A stretch of 31,448 bases of DNA from Salinisphaera sp. UBA6602 (lineage in GTDB: Bacteria; Pseudomonadota; Gammaproteobacteria; Nevskiales; Salinisphaeraceae): NCBI GenBank assembly GCA_002433465.1, contig DJIE01000063.1, positions 1,531-32,978 of the forward strand. Direction: 5' to 3'. The position numbers and the translations under genes were made by a program. The number at the start of each line of letters is the position of its first letter. Positions within the stretch are counted from its first letter, which is position 1. Below are positions 8,314 to 17,276 of the stretch, one piece after another. The notes below the pieces were generated by a model. That model made no database searches. It was not told the origin of the DNA and saw only the letters and a program-made list of their open reading frames with translations.

Positions 8314-9660
8314 GTGCTGCCGGTGCTCGCGTTGGTGGGCCGCCCCAACGTCGGCAAGTCCACGCTGTTCAACCGGCTTACGCGGACCCGCGATGCGCTG
8401 GTGGCCGACCAGCCGGGCGTGACCCGCGATCGCCACTACGGTTTCGCGACCTATGACGGCCAGCGTTACATCGTGGTGGATACCGGCGGTATCGGCCAGG
8501 ACGACGAGGATATCGACGCCCAGGCGCTGGCCCAGACCCGGGCCGCGCTGGAAGAAGCCGACGTGGTGCTGTTCGTGGTCGACTCGCGCCAGGGCCTCAT
8601 GGCCGGCGACGAAACCATCGCCGAGCAGCTGCGCCGTATCGATCGCCCGGTTCATGTGGTGGTTAACAAAAGCGAAGGGCAGGTCGGCGCCAGCGCGGTC
8701 GCGGAATTCCATGCGCTGGCCTTTGGCGACCCCTGGGCGGTCTCGGCCACGCACGGCGATCGTATCTCGCTGTTGCTCGCCCACGTTTTCGAGCATCTGC
8801 CGCCGCCGCGTGCGCAGGTGTTGCCGCATCATCGCGGCGCCATTCGCCTGGCCCTGCTGGGGCGGCCCAATGCGGGCAAGTCCACGCTGGTCAACCGCCT
8901 GCTCGGCGAAACCCGCATGCTCACCCAGAATGCGCCGGGCACCACGCGCGATGCCGTGGCCAGCGAATTCAGCTTTGACGACAAGCCCTATGTGATTGTC
9001 GATACCGCCGGTATCCGGCGCCGGGCGCGTATCGACGACGACGTGGAAAAGGTGAGCGTGGTCAAGGCCATGCAGGCCATGGAAGCCGCCCAGGTTGTCA
9101 TTGTCATGCTCGACGCGGCCAGCGGCCTGTCGACCCAGGACATCCGCCTGTTGAACATGGCCGTCGAACGCGGCCGTGCGGCGGTGATCGCGGTGAACAA
9201 ATGGGACGGCCTCGAAGACAAGCAGCGCGAGAAGCTGCACGCCGAACTGGTCAAACGCATCGGCGCCTTCGACTATCTGCCGCTGTTATTCATTTCCGCG
9301 CTGCAGGGGTCCGGCCTGCGCGACCTCATGGACGCCATCCAGGCCTCGCACCGGGCCGCCTTTGCCGAACTGAGCACGAACGCGCTCTCGCGTACGCTCG
9401 AAGACGCGGTAGAAGGCCACTCGCCGCCGGCGATTCATGGCCGCCGGATCAAGCTGCGCTATGCCCATCAGGGCGGGCGCAATCCGCCGACGATCGTCAT
9501 CCACGGTAACCAGACCCAGCGGCTATCCGACGAGTACAAGCGCTATCTCATGCGCCGTTTCCGGGAGAAGTTCGACCTGTTCGGCACACCGATCCATCTG
9601 GTGTTCAAGAACAGCGATAATCCCTACGTGCAACGCGGCAGCAAGCGCAAACGCTCCTGA
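8314..9660 (+). CDS. der: Ribosome biogenesis GTPase Der (EngA)
   Basis: Der is an essential GTPase with two tandem G domains that acts in 50S subunit assembly. The 448-residue product has P-loops GRPNVGKS (9-16) and GRPNAGKS (183-190), each followed by DTAG/DTGG-type G3 motifs and NKxE/NKWD-type G4 motifs. A KH-like C-terminal domain includes HGRRIKLRYAHQ and ends in basic GSKRKRS. The start used is GTG, giving MLPVLALVGRPN, which fits the family. The frame is open further upstream to the bamB end without any ATG, and no clear ribosome-binding site precedes the GTG, so the true start could be slightly different. It is the last gene of the operon-like run. Confidence 0.95.
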   Translation: MLPVLALVGRPNVGKSTLFNRLTRTRDALVADQPGVTRDRHYGFATYDGQRYIVVDTGGIGQDDEDIDAQALAQTRAALEEADVVLFVVDSRQGLMAGDETIAEQLRRIDRPVHVVVNKSEGQVGASAVAEFHALAFGDPWAVSATHGDRISLLLAHVFEHLPPPRAQVLPHHRGAIRLALLGRPNAGKSTLVNRLLGETRMLTQNAPGTTRDAVASEFSFDDKPYVIVDTAGIRRRARIDDDVEKVSVVKAMQAMEAAQVVIVMLDAASGLSTQDIRLLNMAVERGRAAVIAVNKWDGLEDKQREKLHAELVKRIGAFDYLPLLFISALQGSGLRDLMDAIQASHRAAFAELSTNALSRTLEDAVEGHSPPAIHGRRIKLRYAHQGGRNPPTIVIHGNQTQRLSDEYKRYLMRRFREKFDLFGTPIHLVFKNSDNPYVQRGSKRKRS

Positions 9661-10054
9661 CCGGTATTACCGGCGCGAGTGGATCATGTCCCGTGGTCAG
9701 CCGGCTGCGGCACGGTTGATCGAACGGTGCATGTCCCGCCTCATCGGCGCATTCCTCCGGGCGCACAGCCCCGGGGTAAGAATTTCTTGTGCGACTGGCA
9801 CGTGGCACGGCGCTCGCAAGGGCGGCTTGGGCGGCCTTGTCAGTCTGCGCGGCCGTTCTGTGAACGGTGTGGGCGCGTGGCGGTGCCGTGCGCTGGCGGA
9901 GGAACGACAAGCGCCGGTCGAAGGACAGCCGCGATGCGTTTTTCTGCTTTGGCGTCACGGGCACGGCTGTTCAGTGCGCAAGCGGGACGGCGGCTCATCG
10001 CATGCGTTCGAATCGTCAACGTGCCCGCGATTCGACCCGCAGAGCATTCCGCAA
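9661..10054. other. Intergenic stretch after der with no convincing gene
   Basis: Several frames stay open here, including one from ATG 9686 to 10057 (123 residues). None shows a known domain, good codon bias or a clear ribosome-binding site. A GTTCGAATC stretch near 10010 resembles a tRNA T-loop, but the flanking stem does not pair. The region may hold the der 3' UTR or a decayed gene. Confidence 0.5.
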
Positions 10055-10087
10055 TAAAAAACCCGCGTCACGCGACGCGGGTTTTTC
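10055..10087. terminator. Strong bidirectional intrinsic terminator between der and the SH3 lipoprotein gene
   Basis: A perfect 8-bp stem ACCCGCGT / ACGCGGGT (10061-10068 and 10075-10082) encloses a 6-base loop. It has an A-run on the left and a T-run on the right, so it should work on both strands. It lies between the convergent der-side transcript and the minus-strand gene ending at 10133. Confidence 0.9.
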
Positions 10088-10132
10088 TGCCAGCCAGGCT
10101 GACGCCCTGCTGGCGGTGCAATGACTGCCTCG

Positions 10133-11224
10133 CTACTTCTTGAGCAAAAAGTCAGCCACCCAGCCTTTACGGTCGTCTTCGAACTTCACGTAACGCCAGC
10201 CTTTATCCGCTTTCAGGATGTCGACCGCGTCGCCTTCCTTGGCCTGGAACAGGACCTTGGAATTCGTGCTCGATCCGTCACGGATATTGACCGTGCTACC
10301 GCTGATCGTCGCCGACGGATACTCAGGCTCCGCCGGGGTCTCCGCCTCGGCGGCGGCAGCGCGTTCGGCTTGGGCGGCCGCCGCAGCTTCGGCTTGTGCT
10401 TTTGCCTCGGCTTCAGCCTGGGCCTTCGCTTTCGCCGCGGCTTCAGCGCGCTCACTGCAATCCGTAAAGGTGCGCTGGAACCAGTTACAGGAGATGACGG
10501 AAGCGCTGGCCTTGCTCTCGGCACGGGCACCCGAATGCTGTGCCGCCGTTTCGGTGTTGTAGGGCTCGGTATGACCGTCCGCGAATACCAGATACGGCTT
10601 CATCTGCTGGGGTACGACCTCGAGCGGGCCTACGGCCACGCGGGTGTTGTCGGCACCGGGCAGGCTGGTGGGCTTCTGGCCATCGATATAGAACTGCCAG
10701 ACCTCAACCGTGAGCGTATCGCCCTTGGTCTTCCAGCCGACCACGAGCCCGTCGTTGGTGTAGGCATAGCGCAGCCGCCGGATCTGCATCCAGATCATGG
10801 CGTCGTCCACGGTTTCGAAGCGGCGCTGGCCTTCCTCGACGTCCACCTTGGTGATCCCGTCGGCGGCCTCCCAGACTGGCGGCTGGCCTTCGTACTGAAT
10901 ACCCATGCTGCCGGCGAAGCGTTCCTTGCGCGGCTCCAGAATCACGCCGCGACGATTGCCGCGCCAGGTATAGACGCGGCGCAGGCCCGGGCCGGCCTCG
11001 ATCTTGATACGGCCCCAGGGCGCGTCGGCCACGATCTGCGTGCCATCAGCCAACACGATCTCGTTGCTTTCGGGGACGGCGTCGCCGCCTTCCGGTATGG
11101 GCGGTGGTTCCGGGGTGACAATACGCGGGCCGGCGGCACAGCCACCGAGCAGTAACAGCGCCGTAACGCACACGGCGAAAGCGAAGGAGCGGCCGCGGAT
11201 CGCGGCGTGCGGAGGTAACAGCAT
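10133..11224 (-). CDS. Lipoprotein with alanine-rich coil and C-terminal bacterial SH3 domain, function unknown
   Basis: The 363-residue protein starts with a hydrophobic signal ending LLGGC (C29), so it should be a lipoprotein facing the periplasm. Residues 30-250 contain no domain I recognise, with aromatic pieces such as MIWMQIRRLRYAYTNDG. Residues 258-303 are an Ala/Glu/Lys/Gln-rich helical segment similar in style to TolA linkers. Residues 304-363 form a bacterial SH3 (SH3_3-like) domain with VNIRDGSSTNSKV and WVADFLLK, a fold often used to bind peptidoglycan or envelope proteins. AAGGGG upstream of the ATG is a plausible ribosome-binding site. It follows xseA on the same strand after 96 bases. 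An envelope role is inferred from architecture only. Confidence 0.85.
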   Translation of the reverse strand: MLLPPHAAIRGRSFAFAVCVTALLLLGGCAAGPRIVTPEPPPIPEGGDAVPESNEIVLADGTQIVADAPWGRIKIEAGPGLRRVYTWRGNRRGVILEPRKERFAGSMGIQYEGQPPVWEAADGITKVDVEEGQRRFETVDDAMIWMQIRRLRYAYTNDGLVVGWKTKGDTLTVEVWQFYIDGQKPTSLPGADNTRVAVGPLEVVPQQMKPYLVFADGHTEPYNTETAAQHSGARAESKASASVISCNWFQRTFTDCSERAEAAAKAKAQAEAEAKAQAEAAAAAQAERAAAAEAETPAEPEYPSATISGSTVNIRDGSSTNSKVLFQAKEGDAVDILKADKGWRYVKFEDDRKGWVADFLLKK

Positions 11225-11320
11225 AGATCGAAAACCCCTTGATTTAGTATTGGGTCGTTATGAAAGGCCGGCCTACACGTACCCCTCGCGTCACGCGCCG
11301 CCGGCACACTGCGGCATGAC

Positions 11321-12691
11321 TCAGGTAATACCCGCGCCCGAGTCGGTATGAATTTCGCGGACCTCGCAATCCAGCCGACCACGGGCCAGAACCACCTGGA
11401 TCGAATCGCCCGCATTGACTGTATCGGCCGAACGAACGACATGGTTATGGTCATCGCGGGCGATAGCATACCCGCGTTCGAGCGTTTGCAGCGGGCTCAC
11501 GGCATGCAGGCCACGCCCGGCATTGGCGAGCCGTCTATCGGCCTGCTCCAGGCGCCTGCGCATGGCCTGGCCCAGGCGTCTTGCACGCGCATCGTGCGCA
11601 CTCTGCTGTGCTGTGAGCTGGCGCTGCGGCGAGGCAAGATGCAGGCGCCGCGTGAGCGTTGAAAGGCGTAGCCGGGCCTGCTCGATGTGCTGGCGCAGCG
11701 CGCGGTGCAGGCGCTGTTCGGCCACGTCGAGGCGCTGCATGGGCACTTCCAGGCGGCGCCGTGGGTGCTGGCGCGCCAGGCGCGCGTCGAGTCCGGCCAG
11801 CTGCTGTCGGGCGTGGTGCAGGCGCTGGGCCATGCGTCGATTGAGCTGCTCGGCCAGCCGCGGCAGCGCCTGTGCGCGCGCGCCCAGATCCGGACAGACC
11901 AGTTCGGCCGCGGCCGAGGGCGTGGCAGCACGTACGTCGGCGGCGAAATCGGCGATGGTCACGTCGACTTCGTGGCCGACGCCCGACACCACGGGGATGC
12001 GGCTGGCAACGATGGCACGGGCGACGTTTTCGTCGTTGAACGCCCATAAATCCTCGAGCGAGCCGCCGCCACGCACCAGCAGCAACACATCGCAGTCGGC
12101 GCGTTCGCTGGCGCGCGCGAGCGCTTTCACGATGGCCGGCGGCGCGGCATCGCCCTGGACTGGCACCGGATAGACGCGTACCGCGCCCAGCGGAAAACGC
12201 CGCGAAACCACGCTGAGCACGTCGCGAATGGCCGCGCCCGTGGCCGAGGTGATCACGCCGATGCGGGCCGGGGCCGCGGGCAGGGCACGCTTGCGCTCTG
12301 CGGCAAACAGGCCCTCGGCGTCGAGTTTGGCCTTGAGCTGCTCGAAGGCCCGCCGTAGTGCGCCGTCGCCGGCGGGCTCGACGTGCTCGACGATGAGCTG
12401 ATAATCGCCGCGCGCGGCATACAGGCTCACCCGGGCACGTACGCGTACCTGATCGCCGTCGGCCAGCGGCGTACGCATCAGGCGTGCCTTGCCGCGAAAC
12501 AGCGCCGCGCGCACCTGGGCATCGCCGTCCTTGAGGCTGAAATACATATGCCCCGATCGTGGACGGGCGAGGTTGGATATCTCGCCCTCGACCCAGAGCA
12601 GCCCGTAGCTGTGTTCGAGAAGCTGGCGTACCGAGGCATTCAGCTCGCTGACGCTGAACACAATGCGCGAATCGGAGGCGGTACGGCTCAT
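11321..12691 (-). CDS. xseA: Exodeoxyribonuclease VII large subunit
   Basis: XseA is the catalytic subunit of ExoVII, which degrades single-stranded DNA from both ends together with several copies of XseB. The 456-residue product opens with an OB-fold domain containing VFSVSELNASVRQLLE and GEISNLARPRSGHMYFSLKD. The nuclease core follows, with RIGVITSATGAAIRDV, LLLVRGGGSLEDLWAFNDE and SGVGHEVDVTIADFAAD. A long Arg/Leu/Gln-rich coiled coil (about 285-410) and the conserved C-terminal LERGYAI close it. The start at 12691 (MSRTAS) was chosen because the 49 residues encoded upstream are unlike the family and lie in the gap shared with guaB. xseB is not in the window. Confidence 0.95.
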   Translation of the reverse strand: MSRTASDSRIVFSVSELNASVRQLLEHSYGLLWVEGEISNLARPRSGHMYFSLKDGDAQVRAALFRGKARLMRTPLADGDQVRVRARVSLYAARGDYQLIVEHVEPAGDGALRRAFEQLKAKLDAEGLFAAERKRALPAAPARIGVITSATGAAIRDVLSVVSRRFPLGAVRVYPVPVQGDAAPPAIVKALARASERADCDVLLLVRGGGSLEDLWAFNDENVARAIVASRIPVVSGVGHEVDVTIADFAADVRAATPSAAAELVCPDLGARAQALPRLAEQLNRRMAQRLHHARQQLAGLDARLARQHPRRRLEVPMQRLDVAEQRLHRALRQHIEQARLRLSTLTRRLHLASPQRQLTAQQSAHDARARRLGQAMRRRLEQADRRLANAGRGLHAVSPLQTLERGYAIARDDHNHVVRSADTVNAGDSIQVVLARGRLDCEVREIHTDSGAGIT

Positions 12692-12874
12692 GAAATATCG
12701 GTGATCCGGGTTGGGGCATGGACCGCGCCGCGCGGCGCGGGTTCCTCGTGGGCAATTCAACGTGACGGTACAACGATCGCTGTACCTGTGGCCAACCCCG
12801 GCACGGCGGGCGTCGGCACGATTCGGCCACGATCGCATCGACGTCGGCTTATATGAAAGGCGCAGATGTTGCTT

Positions 12875-12880
12875 TATAAT
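12875..12880 (+). promoter_or_regulatory. Perfect -10 element upstream of guaB
   Basis: TATAAT, preceded by TTGCTT, lies about 60 bases before the guaB ATG in the 247-base gap between divergent xseA and guaB. No good -35 hexamer is seen at 17 bases, so an activator or an extended contact may be needed. The -10 match itself is exact. Confidence 0.55.
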
Positions 12881-12938
12881 CCGCGGTCTTTGCGGCGGCG
12901 ATACGGGTCACGTAAAGCCGCCCACTGCCGGCGAGCCT

Positions 12939-14411
12939 ATGACCCTGAGAATCAGCGAGCAAGCCCTGACGTTCGACGACGTCCTGCTCCAGCCCGCCTA
13001 CTCCGACGTACTGCCGCGCCACGTCGACCTGTCCACGCGCCTGACCCGCAACATCACGCTGAATCTGCCCCTGATTTCGGCGGCGATGGATACGGTCACC
13101 GAGGCCGGGCTGGCAATCGCGCTGGCGCAGGAAGGCGGTATCGGCATCATCCACAAATCGATGCCGCCGGAAATGCAGGCGCAGCACGTACGCACGGTCA
13201 AGAAATATGAATCCGGGGTGATCTCCGACCCCATCACCACCGGCCCCGATGCCACTATCCGTGAGGTGCTGGAACTCACCCGCCGCAGCCGCATCTCCGG
13301 CGTGCCGGTGGTCGACAAGGGCGTGCCGGTAGGCATCGTCACCAGCCGCGATCTGCGCTTCGAAACCCGTTTCGACGCCCCGGTCACCAGCGTGATGACG
13401 CCCAAGGAAAAACTCGTCACCGTGCGCGAAGGCGCCGACCGCGACGAAATCCTGGGGCTGTTCCACCAGCACCGCATCGAGAAGGTTCTGGTCGTCAACG
13501 ACGACTTCGAGCTGCGCGGCATGATCACGGTCAAGGACATCCAGAAGTCCTCCGACTTCCCCAACGCCTGCAAGGACGCGCACGGCAGCCTGCGCGTGGG
13601 CGCGGCCGTCGGCCCCGGCCCGGAAACCTTCGCCCGTGTTCAGGCCCTGGCCGAAGCCGGCGTCGACGTGGTGGTGGTGGATACCGCCCACGGCCATTCC
13701 TCCGGCGTGCTCGATACCGTGCGCCAGCTCAAGCAGCGCTTTGGCGATCTGCAGATCATCGGCGGCAACGTCGGCACGGCAGAAGGCGCCAAGGCGCTGG
13801 TCGAAGCCGGCGTGGACGCCGTGAAGGTGGGCATCGGCCCGGGCTCGATCTGCACCACCCGTATCGTGGCCGGTATCGGCGTGCCGCAGATTTCGGCGGT
13901 GGCCAACGTGGCCGCGGCGCTGGAAGGCACCGACGTGCCGCTGATTGCCGATGGCGGTATTCGCTACTCCGGCGATGTGGCCAAGGCCATTGCCGCGGGC
14001 GCCTATGCGGTGATGATCGGCGGCATGTTTGCCGGCACCGAAGAAGCGCCGGGCGATATCGAGCTGTATCAGGGACGCTCCTACAAGGCCTATCGCGGCA
14101 TGGGCTCGCTGGGCGCCATGAGCGGCGATTCCGGCTCGGCCGACCGCTACTTCCAGGACCCCTCCGAAGAAATCCAGAAGCTCGTGCCGGAAGGCATCGA
14201 AGGCCGGGTGCCCTACAAGGGCCCGGTGGGCGGCATCGTGCACCAGCTCATCGGTGGCCTGCGTGCCGCCATGGGCTATACCGGCTGCCACAACATCAGC
14301 GAAATGCGCACCCAGCCGAACTTCGTGCAGATCACTGCGGCCGGCGTGAAGGAATCGCACGTCCACGACGTGCATATCGTCAAGGAAGCACCCAACTACC
14401 GCGTGGACTAG
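12939..14411 (+). CDS. guaB: Inosine-5'-monophosphate dehydrogenase
   Basis: GuaB oxidises IMP to XMP with NAD+, the committed step of guanine nucleotide synthesis in the cytoplasm. The 490-residue protein has the N-terminal [17 protein letters not shown]. It carries two CBS domains at about 93-205 and the catalytic loop GPGSICTTR with the nucleophile C305. The mobile flap has [10 protein letters not shown], and a C-terminal segment follows. Length and residue numbering agree with E. coli GuaB. The ATG at 12939 gives [12 protein letters not shown]; an upstream ATG at 12711 would overlap the xseA leader and is unlikely. guaA, often the next gene, lies about 3 kb away behind two minus-strand genes. 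Confidence 0.97.
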   Translation: MTLRISEQALTFDDVLLQPAYSDVLPRHVDLSTRLTRNITLNLPLISAAMDTVTEAGLAIALAQEGGIGIIHKSMPPEMQAQHVRTVKKYESGVISDPITTGPDATIREVLELTRRSRISGVPVVDKGVPVGIVTSRDLRFETRFDAPVTSVMTPKEKLVTVREGADRDEILGLFHQHRIEKVLVVNDDFELRGMITVKDIQKSSDFPNACKDAHGSLRVGAAVGPGPETFARVQALAEAGVDVVVVDTAHGHSSGVLDTVRQLKQRFGDLQIIGGNVGTAEGAKALVEAGVDAVKVGIGPGSICTTRIVAGIGVPQISAVANVAAALEGTDVPLIADGGIRYSGDVAKAIAAGAYAVMIGGMFAGTEEAPGDIELYQGRSYKAYRGMGSLGAMSGDSGSADRYFQDPSEEIQKLVPEGIEGRVPYKGPVGGIVHQLIGGLRAAMGYTGCHNISEMRTQPNFVQITAAGVKESHVHDVHIVKEAPNYRVD

Positions 14412-14419
14412 AATCCGGC

Positions 14420-14450
14420 AGGCGGCGTCACGGCTTTCGTGTCGCCGCCT
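14420..14450. terminator. Long stem-loop between convergent guaB and hydrolase genes
   Basis: AGGCGGCG/CGCCGCCT plus CACG/CGTG pair around a GCTTT loop with one T-T mismatch, giving about 12 bp of stem. It starts nine bases after the guaB stop and overlaps the 3' end of the minus-strand gene. There is no T-run, so it may act as a weak terminator or RNA-stabilising hairpin. Confidence 0.5.
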
Positions 14451-15555
14451 TCATGGCGCCGTGCATGCAGGCCGGGCAGGCGCCCGGCATGGCACGGGCC
14501 AGGTCGGCCTGGCGGCGCAGGATATCCAGCCGGCCCAGTGGTTCGGGCAGATCGCGTAGCGATACGCCCCAATCCCGATACAGCGTGAAGGCGTTGGTGA
14601 CGATACGCTCGGGCGAGTCCCAGGCCGCGAACGGCTGGCGCTTGAAGGCCGCGCTTTGTGCCACGGCGTGCGCTGCCTGTGTCGGCGGGCGACCGCGCGT
14701 TTTTTCCGCGTGTAGCGCGGTCTGGATGAAATCCCAGTAATCGAGGGTCTGCTGTATGTCGGCGTGGCCGGCGATGGCCCCGTGGCCCGGCACGAACACA
14801 TCGGCCTCGAGTGCCAGCAGGCGTTCGAGTGCGTCCACCACGTTGGCGATCGGCCCCGCCCAGGCCAGCGGCGTGGCGCCCACGAACAGCACGTCGGCCG
14901 CATACACCACGCGCTCGTCTGGAACGAACACCGCACAGTCGCCTTCGGTATGGGCCGGGCCGAGTTCGATCAGCTCGAGGGTGACCCCGTTCACGTCCAG
15001 GGTATGCGTGCCGCTAAACGAGTCGTTGGGGTAGGTCAGCCGTACATCGGCAAAATCGTAGGGCGCGAACATGCCGCGCATGTAGCGGGAAAACGGCCCC
15101 AGGCCCGGCACGAATTCAAGGCCGCGGCTGGCCGTGGACAGGGCACGCAGGCTGTTTGGCTTGAGTTCGTCCATCTGGGCGATACATGCATCGCTGGCGA
15201 TGATATGGCGACCCGCCAGCAGCTGATTCCCCCACCAGTGATCGCCGTCGGCATGGCTGTTGATCACGTGCTCGATGGGCGCGTTGCCGAGCAGATCGGC
15301 CGCGCCGTCGAGCATGGCCTGGGTGGTGCGTACGTCCCAGCAGGTATCGATAAGCACGGTCTGGTTGCCGCATACCACCAGCCCGGTGTTGGTTTCGCCC
15401 CAGGAACCGTTCGGCACCATCCACGCATGGCAGTGGCGGCCGAGCGCATACAGGCCTTCATGAAAGGCCGGCGTTTCGCCAAAGCGGGTGTGCCGCCGCG
15501 CCGGCCCGGTGAGCCAGCGGGGTGGCTGTTCATCGCATCGGGCGTTGGTGTTCAT
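14428..15555 (-). CDS. Metallo-beta-lactamase-fold hydrolase, substrate unknown
   Basis: The 375-residue cytoplasmic protein has the MBL fold order. VLIDTCWD is the first strand motif. NSHADGDHWWGN (H101, D103, D105, H106) is the metal motif, AHTEGD (H202) the next ligand, YAADVLF (D221) the bridging aspartate, and VPGHGA (H258) the last histidine. The usual HxHxDH is HxDxDH here, so the first metal site has Asp in place of the second His. An alpha-helical C-terminal part of about 90 residues ends with a CPAC pair. No signal peptide is seen from the ATG at 15555. The frame continues upstream to 15741, so a longer N-terminus is possible. It is convergent with guaB. A detoxifying or hydrolytic role is generic for the fold. 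Confidence 0.82.
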   Translation of the reverse strand: MNTNARCDEQPPRWLTGPARRHTRFGETPAFHEGLYALGRHCHAWMVPNGSWGETNTGLVVCGNQTVLIDTCWDVRTTQAMLDGAADLLGNAPIEHVINSHADGDHWWGNQLLAGRHIIASDACIAQMDELKPNSLRALSTASRGLEFVPGLGPFSRYMRGMFAPYDFADVRLTYPNDSFSGTHTLDVNGVTLELIELGPAHTEGDCAVFVPDERVVYAADVLFVGATPLAWAGPIANVVDALERLLALEADVFVPGHGAIAGHADIQQTLDYWDFIQTALHAEKTRGRPPTQAAHAVAQSAAFKRQPFAAWDSPERIVTNAFTLYRDWGVSLRDLPEPLGRLDILRRQADLARAMPGACPACMHGAMKAATRKP

Positions 15556-15797
15556 GGCCTGCCCCAGCCGTGGGCCACCGCGGCAGGAAAAGCGCGTCGA
15601 AACCGCATGGCAACCTTTGCAAAAGAAGCCCTCGGGCATCATAAGGCCGAAGCGAACGGATTTTGTCAAAGCATGGGATGGCCCCGTACTGAGCCGGGCG
15701 AGCGATCGACCGCCGCTCGGCTTGGATCGACGGCCCGTCACGGCGTGGGGTCGAGCTGCAACCGAGGCCGGCTTGGCGCAGGCTTCGCCGACCGTGC

Positions 15798-17180
15798 CTA
15801 GAACACCAGCAAGTGCGCGATCGCGACGATAATCGGGAACGTCACCACGGTGCGGATCAGAAAGATCGCGCCCAGCTCGAAGATGTTGAGCGGCACTTTC
15901 GATTTGAGAATCACCGCGCCCACTTCAGACATATAAATCAGCTGCGTGACCGAGAGCGCGGCGATCACGAAACGGGTGAACTCGCTTTCGATAGAGCTGG
16001 CCAGAATGGAGGGCAGGAACATGTCGGCAAAGCCGGCCAGCAGGGCGGGCGCGGCCTTGGCGGCTTCCGGCACCTGCATGGCTTCCAGCACGGGCACGAG
16101 CGGGGCCGTCAGCCAGTTGAAGATGGGCGTGTATTCGGCGATGGCGATACCGGTGGTACCGATCGCCATGATCAGCGGCAGCAGGCCGAACAGGATTTCT
16201 GCATAGGTGGTGGCCCCGTCGCGCAGAAGCCGGGTCGGCCCCGGGGCATGGGCGGCCCGCTGCATGGCGCTGTTCAGTCCCCAGCGGAACAGCGACAGTT
16301 CGCGCGGTTTGTCGACCGGCGCCTGGCGGCCTTCGGCCGGCCAGTAGCTGTCCGGCTTGCGCGACAGCGGCGGCAGGCGCGGCACGATCACCGCGGCGAT
16401 AAGCCCGGCGGCCGTCACCGTAAGATAGAAGGGAATGAACAGGTGGCCGATTTCGGTGAAGTTGGCCACCAGCAGCGCAAAGGTGATGGAGACGATCGAG
16501 AAGTTCGTCGCAATCACCGCCGATTCCCGTGCCGAGTAGTAGCCGTTTTCGTACTGGCGCGAGGTGATGATTACGCCCACCGTGCCATCGCCCAGCCAGG
16601 AGGCCGTCGCATCCACGGCCGACCGGCCGGGCAGGCCGAACACCTTGCGAAAGAAGCGATGCAGCAGGGTGCCCACGAATTCCATGCCGCCGAAGTCCGT
16701 CAGCAGCGGCAGCAGGAAGGAGGCAAAGAAAAAGAACGCCACAAGGGCTGCGATCACGTCGAACAGCACCACCTGGCCCGTGTTTTCGCTGATCACGAAT
16801 TCCGGGCCCATGCCGAACAGGGTCATCAGCGCAAATACCGCGCCCACCAGCCGGAGCAGGACATAGCCGATGCCTACGTTGAACAGCTGGTCGAACAGCC
16901 CCGGCTTTTCGGGCGCGGTGCGGGTGAGGCTGGTGGCCAGCGTCAACACGGCCGACACGCTCAGCACCACGCCCGCGATAGGGCCAAGCCAGCCGTCCAG
17001 CAGCGCCGCCAGCGCGTTCGACAGAATGGCCAGGCCGATGGTGATTTGGCCGTCGTCGACTATCGGCGTGAGGAACGCCAGTACGCCCAGCAGCGATGGA
17101 ATGGCAAAACGCAGAAAGGCTCGGTAATCGAAACCGTTGCGCCCGCGGGCGCCGGCGATGGATGAATCGGAGTCGGCCAT
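15798..17180 (-). CDS. YjiH-family membrane protein with nucleoside-recognition (Gate) domains
   Basis: The 460-residue inner-membrane protein has about ten hydrophobic helices. The first is at about residue 20-40 (IPSLLGVLAFLTPIV), with others across the chain up to the C-terminal IFLIRTVVTFPIIVAIAHLL. The internal GLPGRSAVDATASWLGDGTVG and the later LLAGFADMFLPS are the two Gate-type half-repeats seen in YjiH and spore-maturation SpmA/B-like proteins. Their substrate is not established. Start 17180 (MADSDS) was chosen because the 57 residues encoded upstream are low in hydrophobicity and lie in the regulatory gap. It is divergent from guaA with about 330 bases between them. Confidence 0.82.
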   Translation of the reverse strand: MADSDSSIAGARGRNGFDYRAFLRFAIPSLLGVLAFLTPIVDDGQITIGLAILSNALAALLDGWLGPIAGVVLSVSAVLTLATSLTRTAPEKPGLFDQLFNVGIGYVLLRLVGAVFALMTLFGMGPEFVISENTGQVVLFDVIAALVAFFFFASFLLPLLTDFGGMEFVGTLLHRFFRKVFGLPGRSAVDATASWLGDGTVGVIITSRQYENGYYSARESAVIATNFSIVSITFALLVANFTEIGHLFIPFYLTVTAAGLIAAVIVPRLPPLSRKPDSYWPAEGRQAPVDKPRELSLFRWGLNSAMQRAAHAPGPTRLLRDGATTYAEILFGLLPLIMAIGTTGIAIAEYTPIFNWLTAPLVPVLEAMQVPEAAKAAPALLAGFADMFLPSILASSIESEFTRFVIAALSVTQLIYMSEVGAVILKSKVPLNIFELGAIFLIRTVVTFPIIVAIAHLLVF

Positions 17181-17250
17181 GGATCGTTTCGTAGGCTTGT
17201 CTTGAATGGTGGGCAGGCGGGCCGCTTGCAGCGCGCGTTTATCGTCGCGT

Positions 17251-17276
17251 GCCGTGGTCGGATGCCGTGGTCGGAT
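17251..17276. repeat. Perfect 13-bp tandem direct repeat
   Basis: GCCGTGGTCGGAT occurs twice head to tail with no spacer (17251-17263 and 17264-17276). Head-to-tail copies in a divergent promoter region could be a paired protein-binding site or a recent slippage event. Confidence 0.9.

Noticed and set aside
10000..10030. tRNA-like GTTCGAATC T-loop
   Set aside because: The flanking bases do not form a T-stem, and no acceptor or anticodon arms can be drawn.
9686..10057. 123-codon frame after der
   Set aside because: Uneven codon use rich in Arg/Cys/Trp, no domain, no good ribosome-binding site; probably non-coding.
12692..12938. Purine or ppGpp/PRPP riboswitch upstream of guaB
   Set aside because: No conserved aptamer core could be drawn in the roughly 50-base leader, only the TATAAT box.
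12849..14375. Long minus-strand frame of about 500 codons opposite guaB
   Set aside because: It is the His/Gly/Ala-rich mirror frame produced by strong GC bias in guaB, with no domain and no start signals.
15813..17165. Long plus-strand frame opposite the YjiH-like gene
   Set aside because: Composition (Arg, Gln, His, Gly) is that of an antisense shadow, and the minus-strand frame has clear membrane helices.
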